Assembly (NCBI GenBank): GCA_037441565.1
Contig: JBBIRW010000010.1
Coordinates: forward strand, 1 to 27,584
DNA: 27,584 nucleotides
Source: JBBIRW01 sp037441565
GTDB taxonomy: Bacteria > Desulfobacterota > JBBIRW01
Direction of reading: 5' to 3'
Below are positions 15,572-23,990 of the stretch, piece by piece (within the stretch, counting starts at the first letter, position 1; every line of letters begins with the position of its first letter). The position numbers and the translations under genes were made by a program. The notes beneath the pieces are model-generated. The model saw only the letters and a list, made by a program, of their open reading frames with translations. It was not told the DNA's origin and did no database searches.

Positions 15572-16906
15572 ATGATTTCGAAAAAGATCTTTATTCGCAT
15601 AATAAATATGTCTTTTCCAATATTAATTGGCTTTCTTGCCGAATCGCTGATGGGAGTTGTGGATACCTTTATCCTTGGATATATTGGTCCAGATGCACAG
15701 GCAGCAGCAGGATTAGGAATCACGATTTATTGGCTTTTTGCAGGTCCTTTATGTGCATTAACTATTGGAATAGAGGTTATTGCAGCAAGGAGGAAAGGTG
15801 AGGGCAGTGATGAGGAGTGCGCAAAGATATTGAGGAGTGCCGTTATTTATGGATTTATAACAGGCTTGCTTGCAGTTGTCCTTATTAGAATCTCCCAGCC
15901 TTTGATAGCTGATAGGATGGGCATCGATTCCAGATTAGAGGGGTATGTGAATGATTATGTAAACTGGAGAATGATATCCATCCCATTCTTTTCCATTTCT
16001 TGTGCAATGCAGAACTTCTTCTATGGCATAGGCGAATCGCGTGTCGATATGAGGGCATCGATATTAATAAATCTTGTTAATTTCATCCTCTGCGTGATCT
16101 TTCTTGCATCTGGAATCATTAATCCATCAACCGGTGTTAAGGCGGTAGCAATCGCATCATCAATTGGCACGATTACTGGTATGTTCTTTTTCATATATTC
16201 AGCACTGAGGACTAAGTATAGTAAAAAAGGATTATCAAACCTTTTACATCATGCGTTAGTTAATCACATCTCCCAGATTTTTATGCTCTCATGGCCTGTT
16301 GCCATTCAATCTTTCCTGGGGATGGTCTCCATCCTTTTCTTTTACAGGATTATTTCCTTGATCGGTGTTGAGGAGCTTGCAGTAGCCCATATACTTTCAT
16401 CGATATGCTCACTTGTCTTTATGCCTGTTGCTGCAATAGGGTATGGCGCACCCATTATTGCAGGGCAATATCTGGGTGCGGGGAAGAAGGGGCTTGCCCG
16501 TTTATGCGGCTGGGCTGCAATTTTTATGGGCACGGGATATAGTGCTATCATCTGCGCTGTATTCCTTTTCTTTCCCGAATGGGTTATGAGTTTCTTTACC
16601 AGTGATCTGAGGGTTCTTGAACTCGGGGCAATGGGATTAATGATAATGGGGGTTGCCCAGATCTTTGAATCCGTGGGATATATAATATGTCATCTCCTTC
16701 AGGGTGTGGGGTTGAGCTTTCTGGTTATGGCTATTGATTCCATATTAACATGGGGAATATTCATTCCCATTTCATATTTCCTCTCCCTCAGGCTTAATCT
16801 TGGGTTGATCGGTGCATGGGGTGGCTGGGTAATCTACATCCTTTCACTTTCCTTTATTTCCTATCTCATATTTAAGAAAAGGGGGTGGATGGAAGTAAGG
16901 ATTTAA
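15572..16906 (+). CDS. MATE-family multidrug/toxin exporter
   Basis: Inner-membrane cation-coupled exporter of the MATE (NorM/DinF-like) family. 444 residues with about twelve hydrophobic segments in two MatE halves. The first begins MSFPILIGFLAESLMGVVDT, where the P and the D-T near the end of helix 1/2 are conserved; the second half starts at LSWPVAIQSFLGMVSILFFY, repeating the pattern. No strong RBS is seen before ATG 15572; ATG 15608 would shorten the N-terminus. The gene stands alone and converges with the NCS2 permease with one base between stops. Substrate cannot be told. Confidence 0.9.
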   Translation: MISKKIFIRIINMSFPILIGFLAESLMGVVDTFILGYIGPDAQAAAGLGITIYWLFAGPLCALTIGIEVIAARRKGEGSDEECAKILRSAVIYGFITGLLAVVLIRISQPLIADRMGIDSRLEGYVNDYVNWRMISIPFFSISCAMQNFFYGIGESRVDMRASILINLVNFILCVIFLASGIINPSTGVKAVAIASSIGTITGMFFFIYSALRTKYSKKGLSNLLHHALVNHISQIFMLSWPVAIQSFLGMVSILFFYRIISLIGVEELAVAHILSSICSLVFMPVAAIGYGAPIIAGQYLGAGKKGLARLCGWAAIFMGTGYSAIICAVFLFFPEWVMSFFTSDLRVLELGAMGLMIMGVAQIFESVGYIICHLLQGVGLSFLVMAIDSILTWGIFIPISYFLSLRLNLGLIGAWGGWVIYILSLSFISYLIFKKRGWMEVRI

Positions 16907-16907
16907 A

Positions 16908-18254
16908 TTAGAGAAAGATGTATCGGCTTATAAATATCAGTGCAAGGAGGTATACAAGCCAGTGGACCTCCCTCCATTTACCCGCCATTAATTTCATAAC
17001 AGGATAAGCAATAAATCCCAGCGCTAATCCGTTGGAGATACTGAATGTGAGGGGCATGATTATGATGGTGAGGAAGGCAGGGATAGCCTCGGTTAAATCC
17101 TTCCAGTCTATCTTCGTTATGCTTTCCATCATAAGGCTTCCCACGATAATAAGGGCGGGGGCTGTTATCGGATATAATCTTGTTTGCGTTCCAGGTATCT
17201 GATATCCTCCCCCAAACATAATGGCAATAGGGGAGAAGAAGAGTGCAAGGAGGAACAGGATCGATGTAACTATATTTGCAAATCCGGTCCTTCCACCCTG
17301 TGCTACACCAGATGCACTCTCAATATAGGCTGTAACCGTTGATGTACCGCACAGGGCCCCAATTATGGACCCAAGGGCATCTGTAAAAAGTGCCCTGTTC
17401 AATCGGGGAAATTCCCTCTCTTTAATAAAGCCCGCCTTTTCACCAACGCCAACGAGCGTTCCAATAGCATCAAACATTGCGAAGAACAGGAATGTGAAGA
17501 TAGGTGCCAGGTAAGCAGGTCTTAAGGCTTCAAGTATTTTTAATTTTCCAAAGGTTGGTGTGATCGATGGGATTTTTATAATTTCGCCGCTGAATTTAAC
17601 TATACCCGAAGGGATACCAAGAAGTCCCGTTATAACTATTCCTATAAGTATTGCCCCCCTCACCCTCATAGCCATCAGTGATGCTGTGATAACAAACCCC
17701 GTTATGGCAAGGAGCGTTGGTGGGGAGCTGAGATTTCCAAGGGTAACAAAGGTTTCTGGATGGGATGCTACAATTCCAGCATCTTTGAGGCCTATGAATG
17801 CTATGAAAAGCCCGATACCTGTTGCTGTTCCATACTTTATTGCGTCAGGAATCGCAACAAATATCCTCTCCCTTATCCCCCATGCTGTCAGTATTACAAA
17901 GAACACACCCGAGAGGAAAACTATACCCAGTGCAATATCCCATGGTACTCCCATTGCACCGCATATATTAAAGCTGAAAAGTGCATTCATTCCCATTCCA
18001 GGTGCAAGTGCAATGGGATAATTTGCGATAAATGCCATAAGGAGTGTTGTAAATGCGGAGGCTATACATGTTGCTGCAAGGACTGATTCGAAATCCATAC
18101 CTGAACCAGCAGGTGGAGGGACAGAAAGAATGGCCGGGTTCACAAATATTATATAAGCCATTGTCATAAATGTTGTAACTCCGGCTATTGCTTCTGTCTT
18201 AAGGTTCGTTCCTGCCTCATCAAAATGAAAGAAGCGGGATATCCTGCCCCTCAT
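16908..18254 (-). CDS. NCS2-family purine permease (AzgA/GhxP-like)
   Basis: Membrane transporter of nucleobases, most similar in pattern to the adenine/guanine/hypoxanthine branch (AzgA, PbuG, GhxP). 448 residues, about 12-14 hydrophobic segments. Family blocks: N-terminal FFHFDEAGTNLKTEAIAGVTT, TFMTMAYIIFVNPAIL, ALAPGMGMNALF, FAMFDAIGTLVGVGEKAG and GTSTVTAYIESASGVAQGGRTG. The last is the substrate-site helix shared by the AzgA group. GGAGG precedes the ATG. Purine uptake fits the nearby purine biosynthetic genes (purH, purE, purA), but it is transcribed separately. Confidence 0.92.
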   Translation of the reverse strand: MRGRISRFFHFDEAGTNLKTEAIAGVTTFMTMAYIIFVNPAILSVPPPAGSGMDFESVLAATCIASAFTTLLMAFIANYPIALAPGMGMNALFSFNICGAMGVPWDIALGIVFLSGVFFVILTAWGIRERIFVAIPDAIKYGTATGIGLFIAFIGLKDAGIVASHPETFVTLGNLSSPPTLLAITGFVITASLMAMRVRGAILIGIVITGLLGIPSGIVKFSGEIIKIPSITPTFGKLKILEALRPAYLAPIFTFLFFAMFDAIGTLVGVGEKAGFIKEREFPRLNRALFTDALGSIIGALCGTSTVTAYIESASGVAQGGRTGFANIVTSILFLLALFFSPIAIMFGGGYQIPGTQTRLYPITAPALIIVGSLMMESITKIDWKDLTEAIPAFLTIIIMPLTFSISNGLALGFIAYPVMKLMAGKWREVHWLVYLLALIFISRYIFL

Positions 18255-18328
18255 CCTTGCCTCCGATCTGAAATTATTATCGAAGCATGCGAAAAATGCA
18301 ACTTTAATAGGATGGAGGTTTTACGCAA

Positions 18329-18374
18329 TTGACACGGGAAAAATAATCATGGTAATTTTTCTTTCTGGTATGAT
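18329..18374 (+). promoter_or_regulatory. Candidate promoter(s) for the serA-hisZ-purA cluster
   Basis: Two overlapping possibilities. TTGACA (18329-18334) with an 18-bp spacer leads to TAATTT (18353-18358). An extended -10, TGGTATGAT, has its hexamer at 18369-18374. Either would give a short leader before the ATG at 18400. Confidence 0.5.
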
Positions 18375-18399
18375 AGATTAATTTTTGTGTGGAGAGGCT

Positions 18400-18570
18400 A
18401 TGAAGTGTGATTTTTGTGGAAAAGAGACTGATTATGTGAGAAGGGTTGCGCTCGATAAGGATTACGACAGGCTAACTGTAAGGCATAAGGTTAAGTATGC
18501 TTGTGAGGAGTGTTCTATTAAAAAAGAGGCAGAGAGGAAGAAGAAGGCATTAAAGGAAAAGGGAGGTTAA
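18400..18570 (+). CDS. Small four-cysteine zinc-finger protein, 56 residues
   Basis: From ATG 18400 (GGAGAGG directly ahead) it encodes 56 residues; an in-frame TTG at 18385 lies before that RBS and is unlikely. The pattern is CDFC (3-6) and CEEC (about 35-38), a treble-clef/zinc-ribbon-like pair of knuckles, then a highly charged Lys/Glu helix to the end. Function unknown. It sits four bases ahead of the aminotransferase gene as first gene of the serine cluster, so it is probably cotranslated with it; a regulatory or nucleic-acid-binding role is only a guess. Confidence 0.78.
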   Translation: MKCDFCGKETDYVRRVALDKDYDRLTVRHKVKYACEECSIKKEAERKKKALKEKGG

Positions 18571-18574
18571 ATTT

Positions 18575-19711
18575 ATGAAAAAGAGATATCTTCTTGCGCC
18601 TGGTCCAACTCCTGTTCCAGAAAGGGTGCTCCAGGCGATGTCCTTACCGATGATGCATCATAGAACACCTGAATTTGAGTCGATAATGGAAGGTGTGAGG
18701 AGTGATCTTAAATATCTCTTCCAGACAGAGAAAGAGGTTCTTATACTTGCCTGTTCAGGAACTGGGGCCATGGAGGGTGCTGTTGTAAATCTCCTGTCCA
18801 GGGGGGACAGGGCAGTAGTGGTAAGGGGTGGAAAATTTGGTGAGAGGTGGGCAGAGATATGTAATGCATATGGTGTTGAGGTTATTAATATTGATGTCAC
18901 ATGGGGTGAAGCTGTTGATCCCGCAATAATTAGAGAAATGATTAATAAAAACAAGGATGTCAGGGCAGTTTTCATGCAGGCAACGGAAACCTCAACAGGC
19001 GTAAAACATCCTGTGAAGGAGATTGCAGAAATCATAAGAGACCTTCCTGAAACAGCGCTTGTCGTTGATGGGATAACAGGGGTGGGTGTATTTGATCTTC
19101 CTATGGACAGGTGGGGCATAGATCTCCTTGTTGGAGGATCTCAGAAGGCCCTTATGCTTCCACCGGGTCTTGCATTTGCATGTTTGAGTGAGAAGGCATG
19201 GAAGATGGTGGAAAGGTCAAATCTCCCTAAATATTACTTTGATTTTCGCAAGGAGCTTAAGAATCTTATAAAAAATCAGAGCGCATACACACCCGCGGTA
19301 TCGCTTGTTATAGGTCTTCATGAATCACTGAAGATGATAAGGGAGGAGGGTCTTGAGAATGTCTTCTCGAGACACAGAAGGTTTGCTGAGGCAACGAGGG
19401 CTGCTGTAGAGGCACTTGGTCTTAAACTTTATGCACCCAAATCCCCCAGCGAGGCTGTAACAGCTGTTCTTGCCCCTGAAGGGATTGATGCACAGAAGAT
19501 TGTGAGAATTATGAGAGACAAACACGGGATAATAATAGCCGGAGGGCAGGACAGGGCAAAGGGAAAGATCTTTCGGATATCACATATGGGCTACATTGAC
19601 AGGTTTGATCTGATAACGGCTATATCTGCACTTGAGATGACACTTCAAGAACTCGGATACAGTTTTGATCTTGGAATTGGTGTAAAAACGATGGAGGAGT
19701 ATCTGCGATAA
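18575..19711 (+). CDS. Class V PLP aminotransferase (serine-glyoxylate / phosphoserine type)
   Basis: 378-residue class V aminotransferase resembling alanine/serine-glyoxylate aminotransferases. The N-terminal LLAPGPTPVPERVLQAM, the HHRTPEF segment and the CSGTGAMEGAV phosphate loop are family features; K191 in GGSQKALMLPPGLA is the PLP Schiff-base lysine, with VVDGITGVG before it. C-terminal substrate region GIIIAGGQDRAKGKIFRISHMG is typical. It lies 21 bp ahead of serA, so it is likely to act as phosphohydroxypyruvate transaminase in place of SerC; serine-glyoxylate transamination is the alternative. GGGAGG precedes the ATG. Confidence 0.9.
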   Translation: MKKRYLLAPGPTPVPERVLQAMSLPMMHHRTPEFESIMEGVRSDLKYLFQTEKEVLILACSGTGAMEGAVVNLLSRGDRAVVVRGGKFGERWAEICNAYGVEVINIDVTWGEAVDPAIIREMINKNKDVRAVFMQATETSTGVKHPVKEIAEIIRDLPETALVVDGITGVGVFDLPMDRWGIDLLVGGSQKALMLPPGLAFACLSEKAWKMVERSNLPKYYFDFRKELKNLIKNQSAYTPAVSLVIGLHESLKMIREEGLENVFSRHRRFAEATRAAVEALGLKLYAPKSPSEAVTAVLAPEGIDAQKIVRIMRDKHGIIIAGGQDRAKGKIFRISHMGYIDRFDLITAISALEMTLQELGYSFDLGIGVKTMEEYLR

Positions 19712-19732
19712 ATTTTAACACAGGGAGGAGAG

Positions 19733-21310
19733 ATGAAGGTTCTTATCACGGATGGCCTTTCGGAAAAAGGGATCGAGATACTTAAAAAGGGAGGCTTAGC
19801 GGTAGATTTAAGATTAAAGCTTCCTCATGATGCAATTATGGAGGTTATCCCTGAATATGATGCACTGATTGTGAGAAGCGCAACGAAGGTTACTTCAGAC
19901 ATCATAAATGCTGCCGAAAAACTGCGCGTTATCGGAAGGGCTGGCATTGGTGTTGATAATATAGATGTTGATGCAGCAACAAGGAAGGGTATTGTTGTTA
20001 TGAATACGCCTGGCGGAAATACTATCACAGCAGCAGAGCATACACTTGCACTTATCTTTGCAATTGCGAGGAAGGTTCACCTCGCGGATTCCTCGATGAA
20101 GAGTGGTAGATGGGAGAAGGGGAGATTTATGGGTGTTGAGCTTTATGGCAAAACACTTGGAATTATTGGTCTTGGAAACATAGGAAGTGTTGTTGCTGAC
20201 AGGGCACATGGTCTGAGGATGAAGGTTATAGCCTACGATCCATATATAACAGAAGAAGCTGCGGAGAAGATGGGTGTTGAACTTGTTTCATTTGAGGAGC
20301 TACTTAAAAATTCTGATTTTATAACGATCCATACCCCTCTTACATCAGAAACAAGGAATCTCATCAATGCAAGAACAATAGGGATGATGAAGAAAGGGGT
20401 TTACATTATAAACTGCGCAAGGGGTGGTATTGTTAACGAAAAGGATCTAATGGATGCAATAAGTAAAGGGCATGTTGCTGGAGCCGCACTTGATGTTTTC
20501 GAAAAGGAGCCCCCTGATGACTGGACTCTTGCAAGGATGGAGCAGGTTGTTGCAACACCACATCTCGGCGCTTCAACAGAAGAAGCTCAGGAGAAGGTTT
20601 CGATAGCGATTGCAGAACAGATAGTTGATTTCCTGAAAAATGATATAGTAAGAAATGCTGTTAATGTTCCTTCTATTCCAAAAGAGCTCTATGAGGCCCT
20701 TAAACCTTACATATTGCTTGCAGAGAAGATGGGTTCATTCCAGGCGCAACTTCTTACAAGGGCTGCATCTGAGATATGGGTTGAATTCATAGGGGATGTA
20801 GCCAATCAGGATGTAACACCGATTACCATATCATTGCTTAAGGGGTTTTTCTCCATATTTCAGGAGAATGTTAACTATGTGAATGCACCACTTATTGCAA
20901 GGGAAAGGGGTGTAAAGGTTATTGAGTCCAAAAGCAGTAAGACAAAGGATTTTGCGAGCCTGATTAATTTAAGGGTTAAGACCGTTGATGACAAAGAGCA
21001 TCTTGTTGCCGGTGCACTTTTCGGAAAAGCTGACCCGAGGATAGTAAGGATAAACGATTTTATGGTTGAGGCGATACCAAAGGGTTTCATGATTGTTATG
21101 CAGAACTATGATAGACCAGGTGTTATAGGGAGTGTAGGAACACTTCTCGGAAAAAGGGAGATAAATATTGCAGGTATGCAGCTTGGAAGGAAGGAGATCG
21201 GAGGAGTGGCGCTTTCCCTTATTACTGTTGATAATATCGTTACAGAGGAGATCCTTGACGAGCTTAAAAGGCTCCCCAATATTATTGATGCGAGACTTGT
21301 GAAACTTTAA
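19733..21310 (+). CDS. serA: D-3-phosphoglycerate dehydrogenase, long form
   Basis: First enzyme of the phosphorylated serine pathway. 525 residues, the long type I form. The substrate-binding/NAD domains include IGRAGIGVDNIDVDAAT, IIGLGNIGS (NAD loop, 144-152) and the catalytic triad R230 (NCARGG), E259 and H277 (TPHLGAST). An allosteric substrate-binding intervening domain follows (about 315-445), then a C-terminal ACT domain (about 453-525; NYDRPGVIGSVGTLLGKREIN) that usually senses serine. GGGAGGAG precedes the ATG. It is central in a tight cluster: 21 bp after the aminotransferase and 14 bp before hisZ. Confidence 0.97.
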   Translation: MKVLITDGLSEKGIEILKKGGLAVDLRLKLPHDAIMEVIPEYDALIVRSATKVTSDIINAAEKLRVIGRAGIGVDNIDVDAATRKGIVVMNTPGGNTITAAEHTLALIFAIARKVHLADSSMKSGRWEKGRFMGVELYGKTLGIIGLGNIGSVVADRAHGLRMKVIAYDPYITEEAAEKMGVELVSFEELLKNSDFITIHTPLTSETRNLINARTIGMMKKGVYIINCARGGIVNEKDLMDAISKGHVAGAALDVFEKEPPDDWTLARMEQVVATPHLGASTEEAQEKVSIAIAEQIVDFLKNDIVRNAVNVPSIPKELYEALKPYILLAEKMGSFQAQLLTRAASEIWVEFIGDVANQDVTPITISLLKGFFSIFQENVNYVNAPLIARERGVKVIESKSSKTKDFASLINLRVKTVDDKEHLVAGALFGKADPRIVRINDFMVEAIPKGFMIVMQNYDRPGVIGSVGTLLGKREINIAGMQLGRKEIGGVALSLITVDNIVTEEILDELKRLPNIIDARLVKL

Positions 21311-21324
21311 GGGGAGCAAAAAAG

Positions 21325-22647
21325 ATGGAATTTTACTTTTCAAGTCTACCCCCAGTTTTCCTGCCAAAAGGGGTAAAGGATTATCCCCCGGAAAGGGCTT
21401 TCAGGCTTGAGTATATAGAAAAGAAGCTTCTTGATATATTCAGGAGATGGGGGTTTCAGAGGGTATTTACCCCCTTTATTGAATATCTTGAGTCAGCAAC
21501 AAAAGGGATGGGAAGTGATGTTGAGGATAAGGTATATAAATTTGTGGAAAGGTCAACAGGAAGGCTCATTGCATTCAGGCCGGATTTTACCCCACAGATT
21601 GCCCGCATTGTTTCTACCCGGCTTAAAGAGATGCCAAAACCTCTGAGGATATGTTACACAGGAAGCGTTCTCAGGGATCTTGAAGGTGAGGGAAGGGAGG
21701 AAAAGGAAATATTTCAGGCAGGTGTTGAACTGATAGGTATTGATCTTCCTGAGTCGGATGCAGAGATGATTGCAATAGCCATTGAGGGGATGAATACCCT
21801 CGGCCTTAAGGGGATAAGAATCGATGTTGGTCAGGTTCAGTTCCTGAGGGGTTTTCTCAATGACGACCTTCTGAAGCCATATGAGAGAAGGATAATAAGG
21901 GAATATATACACAGGAAAGATATATCCGGACTCCATTCCATTATTAAAGAACTGAGTATCCCTGAGAAGAGAAAGAAGGCATTGATGCATCTTCCTATGT
22001 TAACAGGATGTGATGATATACCGGATGAGGCATATAGCCTTGTTGATAATGAATTGTCTGAGAAGGCTATAGAAAATCTGAGGCAGGTTCTACACATTTT
22101 AAATCTTTATGGATTAAAGAGATATATTTCTGTTGATCTCGGTGAGGTCAGGGGTTTTGATTACCATACCGGTGTGATCTTTGAAGGGTTTGTTGAGAAA
22201 ATGCCCTGGAGTGTTTGCAGTGGAGGAAGATATGATAACCTTTTAGAGAAGTATGGATATCAGTGTGCAGCAACAGGATTTGCTTTTGATATGGAGAGAA
22301 TTCTTCTCGCAATGGAGTCCCAATCCATTGATGTTAAATTGGAAGGTGCAAGGATTCTCTTAATAAATATGAAGAACGACAAGAAGGACGCACTTTCCAT
22401 TGCAAAGACCCTGAGAAAAAGGGGGTTTTCCGTCGCAAGGGATATCATAAAGAGGCCATGGGAAGAATCTGTTGAATATGCAAGGATCAATGGGATCCCG
22501 ATTGTTTTACTTCTTGGAATGAAGGGATACAGGGATGATGAGGCAGTTGTTATGACAGTAAAGTCCGGAAAAATGGAAATATTCAATATAAATTCAATAA
22601 TTAAGGGAGATAGGGATTTTCTCAGAATAGTGAGAGGTGTTAAGTAA
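21325..22647 (+). CDS. hisZ: HisZ, ATP phosphoribosyltransferase regulatory subunit, with HisRS-like C-terminal domain
   Basis: HisRS paralogue that activates short-form HisG, the first enzyme of histidine synthesis. It has a class II synthetase-like fold: PKGVKDYPPERAF, FRPDFTPQIARIVSTRL, LRICYTGSVLRD, EIFQAGVELIG (HisZ pattern, in place of the HisRS RYEGT/GPMFRYERPQ motif) and GGRYDNLLEKYG...ATGFAFDMERIL. Residues 342-418 form an anticodon-binding-like domain (ARILLINMK...AKTLRKRGFSVA...GIPIVLLLG). This makes it 440 residues, longer than HisZ proteins that lack the domain. A HisRS role is unlikely because the adenylation motif is changed. RBS GGGGAG precedes; the stop overlaps purA by one base. 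hisG is not in the window. Confidence 0.9.
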   Translation: MEFYFSSLPPVFLPKGVKDYPPERAFRLEYIEKKLLDIFRRWGFQRVFTPFIEYLESATKGMGSDVEDKVYKFVERSTGRLIAFRPDFTPQIARIVSTRLKEMPKPLRICYTGSVLRDLEGEGREEKEIFQAGVELIGIDLPESDAEMIAIAIEGMNTLGLKGIRIDVGQVQFLRGFLNDDLLKPYERRIIREYIHRKDISGLHSIIKELSIPEKRKKALMHLPMLTGCDDIPDEAYSLVDNELSEKAIENLRQVLHILNLYGLKRYISVDLGEVRGFDYHTGVIFEGFVEKMPWSVCSGGRYDNLLEKYGYQCAATGFAFDMERILLAMESQSIDVKLEGARILLINMKNDKKDALSIAKTLRKRGFSVARDIIKRPWEESVEYARINGIPIVLLLGMKGYRDDEAVVMTVKSGKMEIFNINSIIKGDRDFLRIVRGVK

Positions 22648-23933
22648 TGGCAAACATAGTTATAGTTGGTGCACAGTGGGGAGATGAGGGTAAGGGTAAA
22701 GTTGTTGACATTTATGCCTATTATGCTGATGCGATTGTGCGTTATCAGGGCGGGAACAATGCAGGTCATACACTTGTTGTTGATGGAGAAAAATTTGTCT
22801 TTCATCTCATTCCATCTGGAATTCTTCATAAAGGTAAATATGCTGTGATTGGCAATGGTGTTGTTATTGATCCCGAGGTTCTTTTAGAGGAGATTTATAG
22901 TTTAAAGCAGAGGGGCTATCTTGAAGATGATGAAAAGTTAGTCATAAGTGAGACTGCACATGTTATACTTCCCTATCATAAGGCAATAGATATAGCGAGG
23001 GAGAGATCTGGAAGAAGCATAGGAACAACAGGAAGGGGTATCGGTCCTGCATACGAGGATAAGATGGCAAGGGTAGGCATAAGAATGATCGATCTGACTG
23101 ATGAGATGATTTTGAGAAAGAAGATCGTAATAAACCTGCAGGAGAAGAATTATTATCTTACAAACATACTTAAGGAAAAGCCGATGGATGCTGAAGCAAT
23201 CCTCGAAAAATATGTTTCATATGGAGAGAAGCTTAAAAGACATCTTGCCGATACATCCATATTCATTCACAACATGATAAGAAGGGGATACAGCATCCTT
23301 TTTGAGGGTGCTCAGGGAACACTGCTTGATGTGGATCATGGGACTTATCCATTTGTGACGTCGTCTAATGCTGTTGCGGGTGGTGCCTGTTCCGGTGCTG
23401 GTATTGGTCCCACACTTATTGATGGTGTGATTGGAGTAAGTAAGGCGTATACAACAAGGGTAGGTGGGGGTCCTTTCCCTACAGAGCTTAAGGACAGCGT
23501 TGGTGAATATCTGAGAAAGAGGGGTTGTGAATTTGGTGCAACGACGGGGAGGCCGAGAAGATGTGGATGGCTTGATATACTTGTATTGAAAAGGGCAGTC
23601 CGGGTAAATGGGCTCAATGGAATAGCACTTACAAAACTGGATATACTCTCCGGCCTTGATGTAATAAAGCTATGCATTGCATACAGACTTGAAGGAAAAA
23701 TTCTTGAGGAATTTCCCTCACGCACAGAATGCCTTGATAATTGCGAGCCCATCTATGAGGAGATTGAGGGGTGGAAGGAAGACCTCAGTGGATGCAGGGA
23801 CTTCAATGACCTCCCATCAAACGCAAAAAGGTTTATAAGGAGGGTAGAGGAATATACGGGTATTGATGTTTGTCTGATATCCGTTGGTCCACAGAGGCAC
23901 CAGACCATCATGATGAAAAATCCGTTCAGATAG
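22647..23933 (+). CDS. purA: Adenylosuccinate synthase
   Basis: GTP-dependent joining of IMP and aspartate, the first committed step to AMP. 428 residues, full length. Motifs: GAQWGDEGKGKVVD (P-loop, catalytic Asp), RYQGGNNAGHT (catalytic His), GTTGRGIGPAYEDK, FEGAQGTLLDVDHGTYPFVTSSN, TRVGGGPFPTEL, TTGRPRRCGWLD and the C-terminal ISVGPQRHQTI. The ATG overlaps the hisZ stop (TAATG), with GAGGTG ahead. Together with purH and purE this window carries three separate purine-synthesis genes. Confidence 0.97.
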   Translation: MANIVIVGAQWGDEGKGKVVDIYAYYADAIVRYQGGNNAGHTLVVDGEKFVFHLIPSGILHKGKYAVIGNGVVIDPEVLLEEIYSLKQRGYLEDDEKLVISETAHVILPYHKAIDIARERSGRSIGTTGRGIGPAYEDKMARVGIRMIDLTDEMILRKKIVINLQEKNYYLTNILKEKPMDAEAILEKYVSYGEKLKRHLADTSIFIHNMIRRGYSILFEGAQGTLLDVDHGTYPFVTSSNAVAGGACSGAGIGPTLIDGVIGVSKAYTTRVGGGPFPTELKDSVGEYLRKRGCEFGATTGRPRRCGWLDILVLKRAVRVNGLNGIALTKLDILSGLDVIKLCIAYRLEGKILEEFPSRTECLDNCEPIYEEIEGWKEDLSGCRDFNDLPSNAKRFIRRVEEYTGIDVCLISVGPQRHQTIMMKNPFR

Positions 23934-23990
23934 TTTCATCTACAGGCACAATAATCTAAAATGGATTACTAAGGAGTAAAGTTTTTATCA

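Noticed and set aside
17560..18021. 153-residue plus-strand frame within the NCS2 gene
   Set aside because: Antisense shadow; Ile/Pro/Ser repeats mirror hydrophobic helices on the real strand.
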